The position numbers and the translations under genes are program-made. The notes under the pieces were generated by a model. It saw only the letters and a list, made by a program, of their open reading frames with translations. It had not been told where the DNA came from and made no database searches. From Sphingomonadales bacterium 12-68-11 (GTDB lineage: Bacteria; Pseudomonadota; Alphaproteobacteria; Sphingomonadales; Sphingomonadaceae): 64,000 bases of DNA. The stretch spans positions 1,108,032 to 1,172,031 of the forward strand of contig NCCV01000003.1 in NCBI GenBank assembly GCA_002279825.1, written 5' to 3'. Shown here piece after piece: positions 20,728-30,506 of the stretch (position 1 is the stretch's first letter; every line of letters begins with the position of its first letter).

Positions 20728-21795
20728 TCAGCCATCCTGGGCAGCGAGCCGCTTGGCCTGATCCTCGGCGATCAGCGCTTCGATGAGCTCGGCCAGGCCC
20801 GCCCCGGCGAGCACCTCCTCGAGCTTGTGCAGCGTCAGCCCGATGCGGTGATCGGTCACGCGCCCTTGCGGAAAATTGTACGTGCGGATGCGTTCCGAGC
20901 GGTCGCCGCTGCCGACCATCGCCTTGCGCGCCTCGGCCTCCACGCCGTGCGCTTCGTCGCGCATCTTCTCGTAGATGCGGGTGCGCAACACGGCCATGGC
21001 CTTGGCGCGGTTGCGGTGCTGCGAACGCTCGTCCTGCATTGCTACCACGATGCCGGTGGGCAGGTGCGTCATGCGGACGGCGGAATCGGTCTTGTTGACG
21101 TGCTGGCCGCCCGCGCCGCTGGCACGGTAGATGTCGACGCGGATGTCCTTGTCCTCGAGCTGGACTTCGACCTCGCTCGGCTCGGGCATCACCGCCACGG
21201 TCGCCGCCGAGGTATGGATGCGCCCGCCGCTTTCGGTCACGGGCACGCGCTGGACGCGGTGCACTCCGGCTTCGAACTTGAGCTTGGCGAACACCCCGGT
21301 GCCGGTGACTTCGGCAACGATCTCCTTGAACCCGCCGAGATCGTTGGCGTTGAGGCTGACCGGCTCGACCTTCCAGCCGCGGGTGGCGGCATAGCCTTCG
21401 TACATGCGGTAGAGATCGGCCGCGAACAGCGCCGCCTCGTCCCCGCCGGTGCCGGCCCGGATTTCGAGCATCGCGGGCCGCTCGTCGGCGCTGTCGCGCG
21501 GCAGCATGGCCAGCGCCAGGCGATGCTCGGCTTCGGGCAGCGCATCGCGCAGCTTGCCGAGTTCCTCGTCGGCGAGCGCGCGCATCTCGGGATCCTGAGT
21601 CAGCGCGGCCAGCTCGGCGATCTCGGCGCGCATTTCGCGGATTTCCTCGGCCGCCTTGGCGACCGGCTCGAGCTCGGCGTAATCGCGGCTCGCCGCCACG
21701 AACGCCTCGCCCTCGAGCTGGCCCGATGCAAGCCGCGCCTCGATCTCGGCGAAGCGGTGCGCGATCTGGCGCAGGCGTTCTTCGGGGATGGTCAT
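20728..21795 (-). CDS. prfA: Peptide chain release factor 1
   Basis: 355 aa. The catalytic GGQ is in [17 protein letters not shown], and the stop-codon reading loop is PVT in [14 protein letters not shown], the PxT form of RF1 rather than the SPF of RF2. [13 protein letters not shown] is also typical. It releases peptides at UAA and UAG. The order prfA then prmC, the enzyme that methylates its GGQ, is widely conserved. It starts 27 bases downstream of the hisS stop. Confidence 0.98.
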   Translation of the reverse strand: MTIPEERLRQIAHRFAEIEARLASGQLEGEAFVAASRDYAELEPVAKAAEEIREMRAEIAELAALTQDPEMRALADEELGKLRDALPEAEHRLALAMLPRDSADERPAMLEIRAGTGGDEAALFAADLYRMYEGYAATRGWKVEPVSLNANDLGGFKEIVAEVTGTGVFAKLKFEAGVHRVQRVPVTESGGRIHTSAATVAVMPEPSEVEVQLEDKDIRVDIYRASGAGGQHVNKTDSAVRMTHLPTGIVVAMQDERSQHRNRAKAMAVLRTRIYEKMRDEAHGVEAEARKAMVGSGDRSERIRTYNFPQGRVTDHRIGLTLHKLEEVLAGAGLAELIEALIAEDQAKRLAAQDG

Positions 21796-21822
21796 TTCAA
21801 TGAATCCACAACACCAGCCCCG

Positions 21823-23121
21823 TCATGACGGACGGTTCCAACCGGAACTCGAGAACTTGCTCCCGAACTCTCCATCCAACGCACTTAATACCTTGGAGTC
21901 GAGGTCATCTTGTTCGCGATTGGACCGGCCACTTGCATAGTGGGACATGTGCAAACGGCCCAAGCTGTGTCCATCGCTCCGAACGATGAGAACAGCGGTT
22001 GCACCCTCTCTCCGAGCAGCATCGACTCGCTTCTTTGCATTCCCCCGAAATGCGAGGATCGCCGTTAAGCCCGCAGTGCGAAGCAGCTGAACGATCCGGC
22101 CGGCGTCGCATTCTTGTTCAGGTTGGTCCGGAACAACGGCAATAAAATCGTCCGCGCTCACCCCTTCAACCAACATCGCCAGCCGCTCGACCCCCGCCGC
22201 CCAGCCGACCGCCGGCGTGTGCGGCCCGCCGAGCGTCTCGATCAGCCCGTCGTAACGCCCGCCGCCAAGCACGGTGCCTTGCGCGCCCAGCCGGTCGGTG
22301 ACGAACTCGAACGCGGTGTGGCGGTAGTAGTCGAGCCCGCGCACCAGCGTGGCGTTGCGGTGCCAGGCGACACCCGCCGCATCGAGCCCGTCGCACACGG
22401 CGAGGAAATAGCGTTCGGCCTCGCCGCTCAGGAAATCGTCGATGCGCGGCGCGGTGTGGACCAGCGCCTGATCGCGCGGGTCCTTGCTGTCCAGGATGCG
22501 CAGCGGGTTCTTCTCGAGCCGCTCGCGCGAATCCTCGCTCAGCGCGTCGCGCGCTTCGCGGAAGTGCTCGATCAGCGCCATGCGCCAGGATTCGCGGCTC
22601 GGCGCGTCGCCGAGCGTGTTGAGGTTGAGCGTGACGCCCTCCGCAATGCCGAGCTCCTTCAGGAGCTGGTCGGCCATCGCCAGCAACTCGACGTCGGCCT
22701 GCGGCTCGGCGGCGCCGATGATCTCGGCGTCGAGCTGGTGGAACTGGCGATAGCGGCCCTTCTGCGGGCGTTCGTAGCGGAACAGCGGGCCGTGCGTGGC
22801 GACCTTCAGGGGCGCGTACTGCTGCCAGCCCGAAGTCAGGTAGGCGCGCGCGATCCCGGCGGTGAACTCCGGGCGCAGCGTCAGCGATTCCCCGCCCCGG
22901 TCCTCGAACGAGTACATCTCCTTCGAGACCACGTCGGTAGTCTCGCCGAGCGAGCGGCTGAACACTTCGGTCTTCTCGAACACCGGCATCTCGATCCGGC
23001 GGAAGCGGTAGAGCTTGCGCACGCGCTCGAAGGTCTCGACCACGAAGGCGAACGCTTCCGCCTCGGCGCCGAAGATGTCCTGGGTGCCGCGGATCGCCTG
23101 CGGCGTCTTGATGCTGGCCAT
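21823..23121 (-). CDS. hisS: Histidyl-tRNA synthetase with compositionally odd C terminus
   Basis: 432 aa from the ATG at 23121 ([20 protein letters not shown]); a longer extension is rejected. Class II motifs are present: [28 protein letters not shown] (motif 2), and [15 protein letters not shown] with [14 protein letters not shown]. The last ~110 codons (about 21823-22160), the anticodon-binding domain, are only about 59% GC where hand-counted, against over 70% in the catalytic part, and end in an unusual tail ([19 protein letters not shown]). It may be a recombinant or relaxed domain. Confidence 0.95.
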   Translation of the reverse strand: MASIKTPQAIRGTQDIFGAEAEAFAFVVETFERVRKLYRFRRIEMPVFEKTEVFSRSLGETTDVVSKEMYSFEDRGGESLTLRPEFTAGIARAYLTSGWQQYAPLKVATHGPLFRYERPQKGRYRQFHQLDAEIIGAAEPQADVELLAMADQLLKELGIAEGVTLNLNTLGDAPSRESWRMALIEHFREARDALSEDSRERLEKNPLRILDSKDPRDQALVHTAPRIDDFLSGEAERYFLAVCDGLDAAGVAWHRNATLVRGLDYYRHTAFEFVTDRLGAQGTVLGGGRYDGLIETLGGPHTPAVGWAAGVERLAMLVEGVSADDFIAVVPDQPEQECDAGRIVQLLRTAGLTAILAFRGNAKKRVDAARREGATAVLIVRSDGHSLGRLHMSHYASGRSNREQDDLDSKVLSALDGEFGSKFSSSGWNRPS

Positions 23122-23176
23122 GATGGGCTGCGCGTTAGCGGGGTTGGCGGGGTTTCGCAAAGGCGGCGAACCGGTT

Positions 23177-23198
23177 CCCCTCCCGCAAGCGGGAGGGG
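23177..23198. repeat. Small GC hairpin repeat
   Basis: CCCCTCCCGC, AA, GCGGGAGGGG: a perfect 10-bp stem between the divergent hisS and M61 peptidase genes. Similar hairpins are common between sphingomonad genes. No T tract follows, so it is not a simple terminator. Confidence 0.55.
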
Positions 23199-23251
23199 AG
23201 AAGCCGCAACCGGTTGCGGGCGAGACCATTTCTCGGCACACACTGCGGCCC

Positions 23252-25204
23252 ATGAACGCACGCTCCGCGGTCGCCCCGCTCTTCGCCGCCTTTCTCCTTG
23301 CCGCTTCCAGCACGCCTGCGCTCGCGCAAGCGACCCGCTCCGCCCCTCAGGCGGTGCCGATCGCGCAGACGATCCCCGATGCGCGCGACGTCGCCTATCC
23401 GGGCACCGTCCGGCTCGACATCGACGCCACCGACCTCGACCGCGCGCTGTTCCGCGTCACTCAGGTGTTCCCGGTCGAGGCCGGCGCGCGCGAGCTGGTG
23501 CTGTTGTTCCCGCAGTGGCTGCCCGGCAACCACAGCCCGCGCGGCCCGCTCAACCTGCTGACCGACGTGCGCTTCGAGGCCGGCGGCCGCCCGCTGACCT
23601 GGGTGCGCGATCCGGTCGAAGTCTATGCCTTCCGCGTCGCACTGCCCGCCGGCACGCGCGCGGTGACGGCGCGCATGGTCCATACCTCGCCGCTGCAGAC
23701 CAACGAGGGCCGCATCGTGATGACGCAGGAGATGCTCAACCTGCAGTGGGAGAAGATGAGCCTGTACCCGGCCGGGCACTACGTGCGGCAGATCAAGATC
23801 GCGCCGACCGTCACGTTTCCCGAAGGCTGGTCGGTGTTTACCGCGCTCGACGGGCAGCGCGACGCGGGCGGGCGCGGCAACCGCGTGACCTGGGCGACCA
23901 CCGACTACGAGACGCTGGTCGATTCGCCGATCTTCGCCGGCAAGCACGCGATGGACTGGGATCTCGGCCACTCGGTGCGCTTGCAGACGGTGGCCGACGA
24001 GCCGGGCCTGCTGGCGATCGCGCCCGAGAACCTCAAGACTTACGAGAAGCTGGTCGACGAGGCTTTCGCCACCTTCGGCAGTCCGCCGTTCGACCACTAC
24101 GACTTCCTGCTCGCCCTGACCGACCGGATGGGCGGCATCGGGCTCGAGCACCAGCGCTCGAGCGAGAACCAGTACGACCCGACCGACTTCACCGAGTGGG
24201 ACAAGCAGGCGTACGACCGCAATGTGATCAGCCACGAGCTGGTGCATAGCTGGAACGGCAAGCACCGCCGCCCGGCCAAGCTGTGGACGCCCGACTACCG
24301 CCAGCCGATGCAGGACAACCTGTTGTGGATGTACGAAGGCCAGACGCAGTTCTGGGGTTGGGTGCTGGCGGCGCGCTCGGGCATCCAGCCCAAGGACATC
24401 GTGCTCGGCGCGATCGCCAACAATGCCGGCTATTACTCGGTCCAGCCGGGCCGGGCCTGGCGCTCGGTCGAGGACACCACGCACGATCCGATCATCAACT
24501 CGCGCCGGCCCCGGCCCTACACCTCGATCCACCGCGACGAGGACTATTACAGCGAAGGGCTGATGGTCTGGCTGGAGGTCGACCAGGTGATCCGCGACGG
24601 CACGCAAGGGGCACGCGGGCTCGACGATTTCGCCAAGGCGTTCTTCGAAGGCAATGGCGACCTCGGTCAGCGGACTTACGAGTTCGAAGACATCGTCGCC
24701 TCGCTGACCGCGATCTTCCCCTACGATTGGTCCAACTTCCTCACCGCCCGCTTCCAGACTCCCGGCGCACCGCCGCCGCTCGGCGGGGTCGAGCAGGCCG
24801 GCTACCGGCTGGTATGGAAGGAAGAGCCCAATCCCTACCGCAAGGGCCAGATGGCCGGCAGCAGCAACTTCCTCGACCTGCTCTATTCGCTCGGGGTCAA
24901 TCTCGACAGCAGCGGTGAAGTGACCCAGGTGATGTGGGACAGCCCGGCGTTCGACGCGGGGCTGGTCGATGGCGTGCAGATCGTGGCGGTGAACGGCCGG
25001 GCCTACAGCCACGATGCGATCCGCGGCGCGATCACCGCCGCCAAGGGCGGGCGCGAGCCGATCCAGCTGATCGCCAAGCGCGGCACGCGCTACCTGACGG
25101 TGCCGATCGCCTATCACGGCGGCCTGCGCTATCCGTGGATCGAGCCCGCGAGCGACGGCGAGCAGCCGCTCGACCGCCTGCTGGCGCCGCGCACTGGCTC
25201 CTGA
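23252..25204 (+). CDS. M61-family glycyl aminopeptidase, secreted
   Basis: 650 aa from the ATG at 23252, which opens a clean signal peptide ([20 protein letters not shown], cleavage after ALA near residue 26). The zinc site is HELVHSW in [16 protein letters not shown], with the third ligand in the following helix ([16 protein letters not shown]). A PDZ-like domain follows at about 560-635 ([20 protein letters not shown]). Probably a periplasmic metallopeptidase. It is divergent from hisS across a 130-base gap. Confidence 0.93.
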   Translation: MNARSAVAPLFAAFLLAASSTPALAQATRSAPQAVPIAQTIPDARDVAYPGTVRLDIDATDLDRALFRVTQVFPVEAGARELVLLFPQWLPGNHSPRGPLNLLTDVRFEAGGRPLTWVRDPVEVYAFRVALPAGTRAVTARMVHTSPLQTNEGRIVMTQEMLNLQWEKMSLYPAGHYVRQIKIAPTVTFPEGWSVFTALDGQRDAGGRGNRVTWATTDYETLVDSPIFAGKHAMDWDLGHSVRLQTVADEPGLLAIAPENLKTYEKLVDEAFATFGSPPFDHYDFLLALTDRMGGIGLEHQRSSENQYDPTDFTEWDKQAYDRNVISHELVHSWNGKHRRPAKLWTPDYRQPMQDNLLWMYEGQTQFWGWVLAARSGIQPKDIVLGAIANNAGYYSVQPGRAWRSVEDTTHDPIINSRRPRPYTSIHRDEDYYSEGLMVWLEVDQVIRDGTQGARGLDDFAKAFFEGNGDLGQRTYEFEDIVASLTAIFPYDWSNFLTARFQTPGAPPPLGGVEQAGYRLVWKEEPNPYRKGQMAGSSNFLDLLYSLGVNLDSSGEVTQVMWDSPAFDAGLVDGVQIVAVNGRAYSHDAIRGAITAAKGGREPIQLIAKRGTRYLTVPIAYHGGLRYPWIEPASDGEQPLDRLLAPRTGS

Positions 25205-25226
25205 GATCAGGGGGTCGAGCCAGCGC

Positions 25227-25889
25227 ATGACCCCACCCCCGGACGGCCCGGCCCCAATCGGAAAGCGGCTGATGCCCGCGCGCTTCCTGCTGTTCCTGGC
25301 GGCCCTGCCCGTGACGTTTCTGGCGCTGCAGACGACCGGCAGCGCGGTGGATTGGGCCGACGGGGCGGCGATGGCATTCGACGTCGCAGCGCTGCTGTTC
25401 CTGGCTTCGCTGGTGCCGCTGGTCCGCCGCGCCAGCCATCAGGCGATGCGCGAACATGCCGCCGCCAACGACGCCAACCGCACGCTGGTGCTGGTGCTGA
25501 CCACGTTGATCAGCTTTGCGGTTCTGGCGGCGATCGTGGGCGAGATCGACAAGGCGCGCGCCGGCGAGCCGCTCGCGGTCGCCAAGCTGGTCGGCACGCT
25601 GCTGATCACCTGGCTGTTCGCCAACGCGGTCTACGCGCTGCACTATGCCCACGCCTTCTACACCCAGGTCGATGGCCAGGACGCGGGCGGGATCGCGGTG
25701 CCCGGCACCCTGACACCGGACTACCACGACTTCGCCTATTTCGCGTTCACGCTAGGGATGACGTTCCAGACCTCGGACATGGTGATCACCGCGCCGCGCA
25801 TCCGCCAGATCGCGCTGCTGCACAGCTTCGGCGCGTTCGTGTTCAACCTCGGGGTGATCGCTTTCACGATCAACGCCCTGGGCGGCTAG
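25227..25889 (+). CDS. DUF1345 membrane protein
   Basis: 220 aa with about five hydrophobic helices. DYHDFAYFAFTLGMTFQTSD is the family's conserved block and ITAPRIRQIALLHSFGAF the second. An ATG at 25272 (MPARFLLFL) is an alternative start. The function of the family is unknown. It follows the peptidase by 22 bases and could be cotranscribed. Confidence 0.88.
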   Translation: MTPPPDGPAPIGKRLMPARFLLFLAALPVTFLALQTTGSAVDWADGAAMAFDVAALLFLASLVPLVRRASHQAMREHAAANDANRTLVLVLTTLISFAVLAAIVGEIDKARAGEPLAVAKLVGTLLITWLFANAVYALHYAHAFYTQVDGQDAGGIAVPGTLTPDYHDFAYFAFTLGMTFQTSDMVITAPRIRQIALLHSFGAFVFNLGVIAFTINALGG

Positions 25890-26033
25890 AGGCTTTCCGC
25901 CGCGTCTCTCGCCGGGACAGGAGCGATTTGAGCCGCGCGCCCTGCAATTGACCGCTCGCCATTGCCGCGACCCTCGGCTAACGGGCCGCTCGGGCGGGGG
26001 CTGTCGCGGCCTGCTGCAACACCCGGAGTACAG

Positions 26034-26585
26034 ATGCGCATCGAATTCATCCCCACGGGCGACAGTCCGCCCGAGAGCCTGAACGTCGTGATCGAGGTTC
26101 CGACCGGCGGCGAGCCCGTCAAGTACGAGTTCGACAAGGCCAGCGGCGCGCTGTTCGTCGACCGCATCCTGCATACCCCGATGCGCTATCCGGCCAATTA
26201 CGGCTTCGTGCCGCACACGCTTTCGCCCGACGGCGACCCGCTCGACGCGCTGGTGATCTCGCGCAGCCCGTTCATCGCCGGCTGCGTCGTGCGCGCCCGG
26301 CCGATCGGGGTGCTGAACCTGGAAGACGAGCACGGCGGCGACGAGAAGCTGATCTGCGTGCCCGTCGACTCGACGTTCCCGTACTATTCGGACGTCGGCG
26401 AGCGGCAGGATCTGCCCTCGATCGTGCTCCAGCAGATCGAGCACTTCTTCAAGCACTACAAGGATCTGGAAACCGAAAAGTGGGTCCGCGTGGGCAAATG
26501 GGGCGACGCCGCCGATGCCCGGCAAATCGTCATCGAGGCGATCGAGCGCGAGCGCGAACGCGTCAGCAAAGCCGCGCTCGCCTGA
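26034..26585 (+). CDS. ppa: Inorganic pyrophosphatase
   Basis: 183 aa from the ATG at 26034, with CCGGAG 5 bases upstream. Family I soluble enzyme: FVDRILHTPMRYPANYGFVP and the metal-binding DGDPLDALVI (DxDPxD-type signature). It cleaves diphosphate to pull biosynthetic reactions forward. It is monocistronic, and a convergent membrane-protein gene ends 8 bases downstream. Confidence 0.97.
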   Translation: MRIEFIPTGDSPPESLNVVIEVPTGGEPVKYEFDKASGALFVDRILHTPMRYPANYGFVPHTLSPDGDPLDALVISRSPFIAGCVVRARPIGVLNLEDEHGGDEKLICVPVDSTFPYYSDVGERQDLPSIVLQQIEHFFKHYKDLETEKWVRVGKWGDAADARQIVIEAIERERERVSKAALA

Positions 26586-26592
26586 CCGCTCG

Positions 26593-26967
26593 CTAGACCA
26601 GCGCCCGCACCGCCAGGAACCCGCCGGTCAGCGCGAACGGCAGCCCGATCGCGCAGGCCCACAGCACCAGCCGGTCGCGCCGGAATGGGCGCTCAAGCGA
26701 GCGGTCGGCGGCCTGGGCATCGGTGAGCCCTTCCCAGCGCTTCTCCATCAGCCGGCATGCCGGGATGATCGCGGCGACGAGCACGACGAGCGCGAGATAG
26801 GGCATGATCGAGCCCTGCGCACCGTGCAGGACCTGCATCGTGACGAATATCTGCAAGCCGGTATAGACCAGCAAGGCGTAGGCGACATTGTCGCTCATCC
26901 GCCGGCGCCAATCGAGCTTGTGATCGGCGCGGCGCGTGGCCGTTTGATCGTGTAGCGCTTCGTTCAT
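26593..26967 (-). CDS. Hypothetical three-helix membrane protein
   Basis: 124 aa from the ATG at 26967, preceded by GAGGGAGAT. A charged N terminus (HDQTATRRADHKLDWRRRM) precedes three hydrophobic segments: residues about 24-42, 54-70 and 101-122. No motif or family is recognised. A short intracellular loop (KRWEGLTDAQAADRSLERPF) joins helices 2 and 3. It is divergent from lptB. Confidence 0.65.
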   Translation of the reverse strand: MNEALHDQTATRRADHKLDWRRRMSDNVAYALLVYTGLQIFVTMQVLHGAQGSIMPYLALVVLVAAIIPACRLMEKRWEGLTDAQAADRSLERPFRRDRLVLWACAIGLPFALTGGFLAVRALV

Positions 26968-27125
26968 GCGCCTATCTCCCTCTATTCCCACGGGCAGTAT
27001 CTCACTGTGCGCCACGGCTTACAACCCGCTTCGCCGCGATGTGCCTGAACGGGCCGGCGCGGGGCCATGCACGAATCTTGCCAAGCGGGCTTCAAAGCGC
27101 CGAATTCCGTGCTAGATCGCGCGCC

Positions 27126-27938
27126 ATGACGACGCTCGAGGCCACTCCGCTCGATCCCACCGCGCTGGCCGAGATGATGGCCCAGGCCCCGGGCAACGCT
27201 GCGCCGCCGATCCCGCAGGGCGGGCTGGAGGTGGTCTCGATCGCCAAGAGCTACGACAAGCGCGCGGTGCTGACCGACATTTCGCTGACCGTCGGCAAAG
27301 GCGAAGTGCTCGGCCTGCTGGGACCCAACGGGGCGGGCAAGACGACCTGCTTCTACTCGATCATGGGGCTCGTGCGGCCCGATTCGGGGCGCATCCTGAT
27401 GGACGGCGTCGACGTCACCCGGCTGCCGATGTACCGCCGGGCGATCCTTGGGCTCGGTTACCTGCCGCAGGAAACCAGCATTTTTCGCGGCATGACGGTG
27501 GCGCAGAACATCCGCTGCGTGCTCGAAATGGTCGAGCCCGACAAGGACGTGCGCGAGAGTGAGCTCGACCGGCTGCTCGAAGAGTTCCACATCACCCGCC
27601 TGCGCGACAGCGCGGCGATGGCGCTTTCGGGCGGCGAGCGGCGCCGCTGTGAGATCGCCCGGGCGCTGGCGGCCAAGCCCTCGATCATGCTGCTGGACGA
27701 GCCTTTCGCGGGCATCGATCCGCTATCCATCGGCGACATCCGCGAACTGGTGAAAGACCTCAAGCGGCGCGGCATCGGCGTGCTGATCACCGACCACAAC
27801 GTCCGCGAGACGCTCGACATCGTGGACCGCGCCTGCATCATCTACGGCGGCCAGGTACTGTTCGCCGGCAGCCCGGAGGATCTGGTGGCTGACGCCAACG
27901 TCCGCCGGCTCTACCTCGGCGAGAGCTTCGAGCTGTGA
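27126..27938 (+). CDS. lptB: LPS export ABC transporter ATP-binding protein
   Basis: 270 aa. An N-terminal tail of ~35 residues precedes the ABC domain: Walker A GPNGAGKTTC, Q-loop YLPQETSIFRGMTV, signature LSGGERRRCEIARAL, Walker B IMLLDEPFAGIDP and switch His in ITDHNVRETL. It powers lipopolysaccharide, or an LPS-like lipid, from the inner membrane with LptFG. The tail is longer than in E. coli LptB. It is followed 25 bases later by rpoN, a conserved proteobacterial order; lptA and lptC are not nearby. Confidence 0.95.
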   Translation: MTTLEATPLDPTALAEMMAQAPGNAAPPIPQGGLEVVSIAKSYDKRAVLTDISLTVGKGEVLGLLGPNGAGKTTCFYSIMGLVRPDSGRILMDGVDVTRLPMYRRAILGLGYLPQETSIFRGMTVAQNIRCVLEMVEPDKDVRESELDRLLEEFHITRLRDSAAMALSGGERRRCEIARALAAKPSIMLLDEPFAGIDPLSIGDIRELVKDLKRRGIGVLITDHNVRETLDIVDRACIIYGGQVLFAGSPEDLVADANVRRLYLGESFEL

Positions 27939-27963
27939 GCCGGACGGGAGCGGGACGCTAGCC

Positions 27964-29448
27964 ATGGCGCTGGGGCCGCGGCTCGACCTTCGGCAGACCC
28001 AGTCGCTGGTGATGACGCCGCAGCTCCAGCAGGCGATCAAGCTGCTGGCGCTGTCGAATCTCGAGATCGAGGCGTTCATCGGCGAAGCACTGGAGACCAA
28101 TCCGCTGCTCGAGGCGGGCGAGCTGTCGCTTGAGCGCCCGCTCGCCGACGCGCCCGTCGCGGAAGAGGCCGCGCCCGATCCGACCGCTGACGAGCTTATC
28201 GCGCGCGGCGCCGGCGAGGCGGACGCGCCGCTCGACATCGATCCCACCGCGCTCGACCGCGACCGCGATACCGGCGACTGGTCGGCCGCGGGGGGCGGAG
28301 GCGACGAAGGCCCGACGATCGACGAGCGCGGCGAGCACGCCGCGACGCTGGCGCAGCACCTCGAGGCGCAGATCGGCACCGCCGAAGCCGATCCCCAGCT
28401 CCGCTTCGTAGCCATTCACCTGATCGGCCTGCTCGACGAGGCCGGCTATCTCCACGCTCCGCTGCGCGAAGTCGCGGGCGACCTGGGCGTGCCGCTGGCC
28501 TCGGTCGAGGCCGCGCTGGCGGTGGTGCAATCGCTCGACCCGACCGGGATCGGCGCGCGAACGCTGTCCGAGTGCCTGGCATTGCAAGCGATCGAAGCGG
28601 ACCGCTACGACCCGTGCATGCAGCGCCTGATCGCCAACCTGGAGATGGTCGCGCGCGGCGAGTTCGCCCGGCTCAAGCGGATGTGCGGCGTGGACGACGA
28701 GGACTTCGCCGACATGCTCAACGAGCTGCGCGGCTACGATCCCAAGCCCGGCCTGCGCATCGGCAGCGGCGAGCGCGCGCCGGTGGTGCCCGACATCCTG
28801 ATCACCGAAGTCGCGGGCGGGGGCTGGGACATCGCCATCAACCAGGCGACGATGCCGCGGCTGGTGGTCAATCGCAGCTACTATGTCGAACTGCGCGGCG
28901 GTTGCACCGACAAGGCGTCGAAGAGCTGGCTGAGCGAGAAGCTGGTCGATGCCAACTGGCTGATCAAGGCGCTCGACCAGCGGCAGAAGACGATTCTCAA
29001 AGTCGCGGCCGAGATCGTCAAACAGCAGGACGGGTTCTTCCGGCGCGGGGTCTCCGAACTCAGGCCGCTGACGCTGCGCACGGTGGCCGAGGCGATCTCG
29101 ATGCACGAAAGCACGGTCAGCCGGGTGACGTCGAACAAGTACCTGCTGTGCAATCGCGGCACGTTCGAACTCAAGTACTTCTTCACCAGCGGCGTGGCGC
29201 GTGTCAGCGGCTCCGGCGAGGGAGCGGAAGGCGAAGGGGTTTCGGCCGAGGCGGTCAAGGCGCAGATCCGCGCGCTGTGCGACGCCGAAGATACCGACGA
29301 CGTGCTGAGCGACGACAAGCTGGTCGAGCTGCTGCGCGACAAGGGCTTCGACCTCGCCCGGCGCACGGTGGCCAAGTACCGCGAGGCGATCGGCATCGGC
29401 AGCTCGGTCCAGCGCCGGAGGCAGAAGAAGCTCGCGCGGGTTGCGTGA
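27964..29448 (+). CDS. rpoN: RNA polymerase sigma-54 factor
   Basis: 494 aa. The activator-interacting region I starts LDLRQTQSLVMTPQLQQAIK; an acidic region II follows (about 55-125); the DNA-binding domain has the HTH TVAEAISMHESTVSRVTSN and the RpoN box ARRTVAKYRE near the C terminus. It directs transcription of nitrogen, envelope or motility genes with enhancer-binding activators, none of which is in the window. The usual next gene, hpf, is missing; ctrA follows after 180 bases. Confidence 0.97.
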   Translation: MALGPRLDLRQTQSLVMTPQLQQAIKLLALSNLEIEAFIGEALETNPLLEAGELSLERPLADAPVAEEAAPDPTADELIARGAGEADAPLDIDPTALDRDRDTGDWSAAGGGGDEGPTIDERGEHAATLAQHLEAQIGTAEADPQLRFVAIHLIGLLDEAGYLHAPLREVAGDLGVPLASVEAALAVVQSLDPTGIGARTLSECLALQAIEADRYDPCMQRLIANLEMVARGEFARLKRMCGVDDEDFADMLNELRGYDPKPGLRIGSGERAPVVPDILITEVAGGGWDIAINQATMPRLVVNRSYYVELRGGCTDKASKSWLSEKLVDANWLIKALDQRQKTILKVAAEIVKQQDGFFRRGVSELRPLTLRTVAEAISMHESTVSRVTSNKYLLCNRGTFELKYFFTSGVARVSGSGEGAEGEGVSAEAVKAQIRALCDAEDTDDVLSDDKLVELLRDKGFDLARRTVAKYREAIGIGSSVQRRRQKKLARVA

Positions 29449-29504
29449 TTCTTGCGCTGCGTACCGGACAGCCGCGCGGTCCATTTATTACCTGTTACCC
29501 AAAA

Positions 29505-29546
29505 GACTCAACCGCCTGGTGTCGAGCGCGGTTTACTAAGAATTAA
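29505..29546 (+). promoter_or_regulatory. ctrA promoter elements: GANTC site and CtrA box
   Basis: GACTC at 29505-29509 is a GANTC methylation site for CcrM. At 29532-29546, TTTA-N7-TTAA differs by one base from the CtrA consensus TTAA-N7-TTAA. Both lie 80-125 bases before the ctrA start. In Caulobacter, methylation state and CtrA itself control the ctrA promoters; the arrangement here fits that model. Confidence 0.55.
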
Positions 29547-29628
29547 CCTTTTTCGTTGAGAGACGGCGTGGTTAAGTTGGGGCCAACGTCCAGAGCGGGC
29601 CAGACCAAAGGCTTACAGGGGGCATCCG

Positions 29629-30330
29629 ATGCGCGTGTTGCTGATTGAGGACGAGCCGACCACCGCCAAGGCGATCGAGCTCATGCTCACCACCGAAGGC
29701 TTCAACGTCTATTCGACCGACCTCGGCGAAGAGGGTTTGGACCTCGGCAAGCTCTACGATTACGACATCATTCTGCTCGATCTCAACCTGCCCGACATGC
29801 ATGGCTACGACGTGCTCAAGAAGCTCCGCGTCGCCAAAGTGCAGACCCCGGTGCTGATCCTGTCAGGCGTGTCCGAGATGGACTCGAAGATCCGCAGCTT
29901 CGGCTTCGGTGCCGACGACTACGTGACCAAGCCGTTCCACCGCGACGAGCTGGTCGCCCGCATCCACGCGGTGGTGCGCCGCTCCAAGGGCCACAGCCAG
30001 TCGGTCATCCGCACCGGCAAGTTGGCGGTCAATCTCGACGCCAAGACCGTCGAAGTCGATGGCGCCCGCGTCCATCTGACCGGCAAGGAATACGCGATGC
30101 TGGAGCTGCTTTCGCTCCGCAAGGGCACCACGCTGACCAAGGAAATGTTCCTCAACCACCTCTACGGCGGGATGGACGAGCCCGAACTCAAGATCATCGA
30201 CGTGTTCATCTGCAAGCTGCGCAAGAAGCTGTCGAGCGCCTGCGGCGGCGAGAACTACATCGAGACCGTGTGGGGCCGCGGCTACGTGCTGCGCGATCCG
30301 GGCGAAGCGGCCGAAACCGAAGCGGCCTGA
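29629..30330 (+). CDS. ctrA: Cell-cycle response regulator CtrA
   Basis: 233 aa. The receiver domain (1-115) has acidic residues E7, D8, phospho-acceptor D51 ([15 protein letters not shown]) and K in [11 protein letters not shown]. The OmpR/PhoB-type DNA-binding domain has [17 protein letters not shown] and [13 protein letters not shown]. It ends in Ala-Ala, the degron ClpXP reads in Caulobacter. In this group CtrA controls division, motility and often gene transfer agents. GGGGG lies 6 bases before the ATG. A strong terminator follows. Confidence 0.97.
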   Translation: MRVLLIEDEPTTAKAIELMLTTEGFNVYSTDLGEEGLDLGKLYDYDIILLDLNLPDMHGYDVLKKLRVAKVQTPVLILSGVSEMDSKIRSFGFGADDYVTKPFHRDELVARIHAVVRRSKGHSQSVIRTGKLAVNLDAKTVEVDGARVHLTGKEYAMLELLSLRKGTTLTKEMFLNHLYGGMDEPELKIIDVFICKLRKKLSSACGGENYIETVWGRGYVLRDPGEAAETEAA

Positions 30331-30361
30331 CGCCGGCTACCCGAGTTTATCGCGAGACCTT

Positions 30362-30388
30362 AAGCCCGGGCCGAGCGCCCGGGCTTTT
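30362..30388 (+). terminator. ctrA terminator
   Basis: AAGCCCGGGC/GCCCGGGCTT stem around a short loop, then TTTTCG. It lies 30 bases past the ctrA stop. Confidence 0.85.
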
Positions 30389-30449
30389 CGTTGCGCGACC
30401 GCCCATCGCAAATGCGCCAAATGGGAAGAGCGGCACTCAACCAAAACGA

Positions 30450-30481
30450 AAAGGCCCGCGTCCATCGGGACGCGGGCCTTT
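30450..30481. terminator. Terminator of the PEP-CTERM gene
   Basis: Perfect 14-bp stem AAAGGCCCGCGTCC/GGACGCGGGCCTTT around ATCG. On the minus strand it runs into TTCG and then TTTTGG, 26 bases past the PEP-CTERM stop; on the plus strand it backs up the ctrA terminator. Confidence 0.85.
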
Positions 30482-30506
30482 CGAAAGTCAGACGCTGACG
30501 CGGTGG

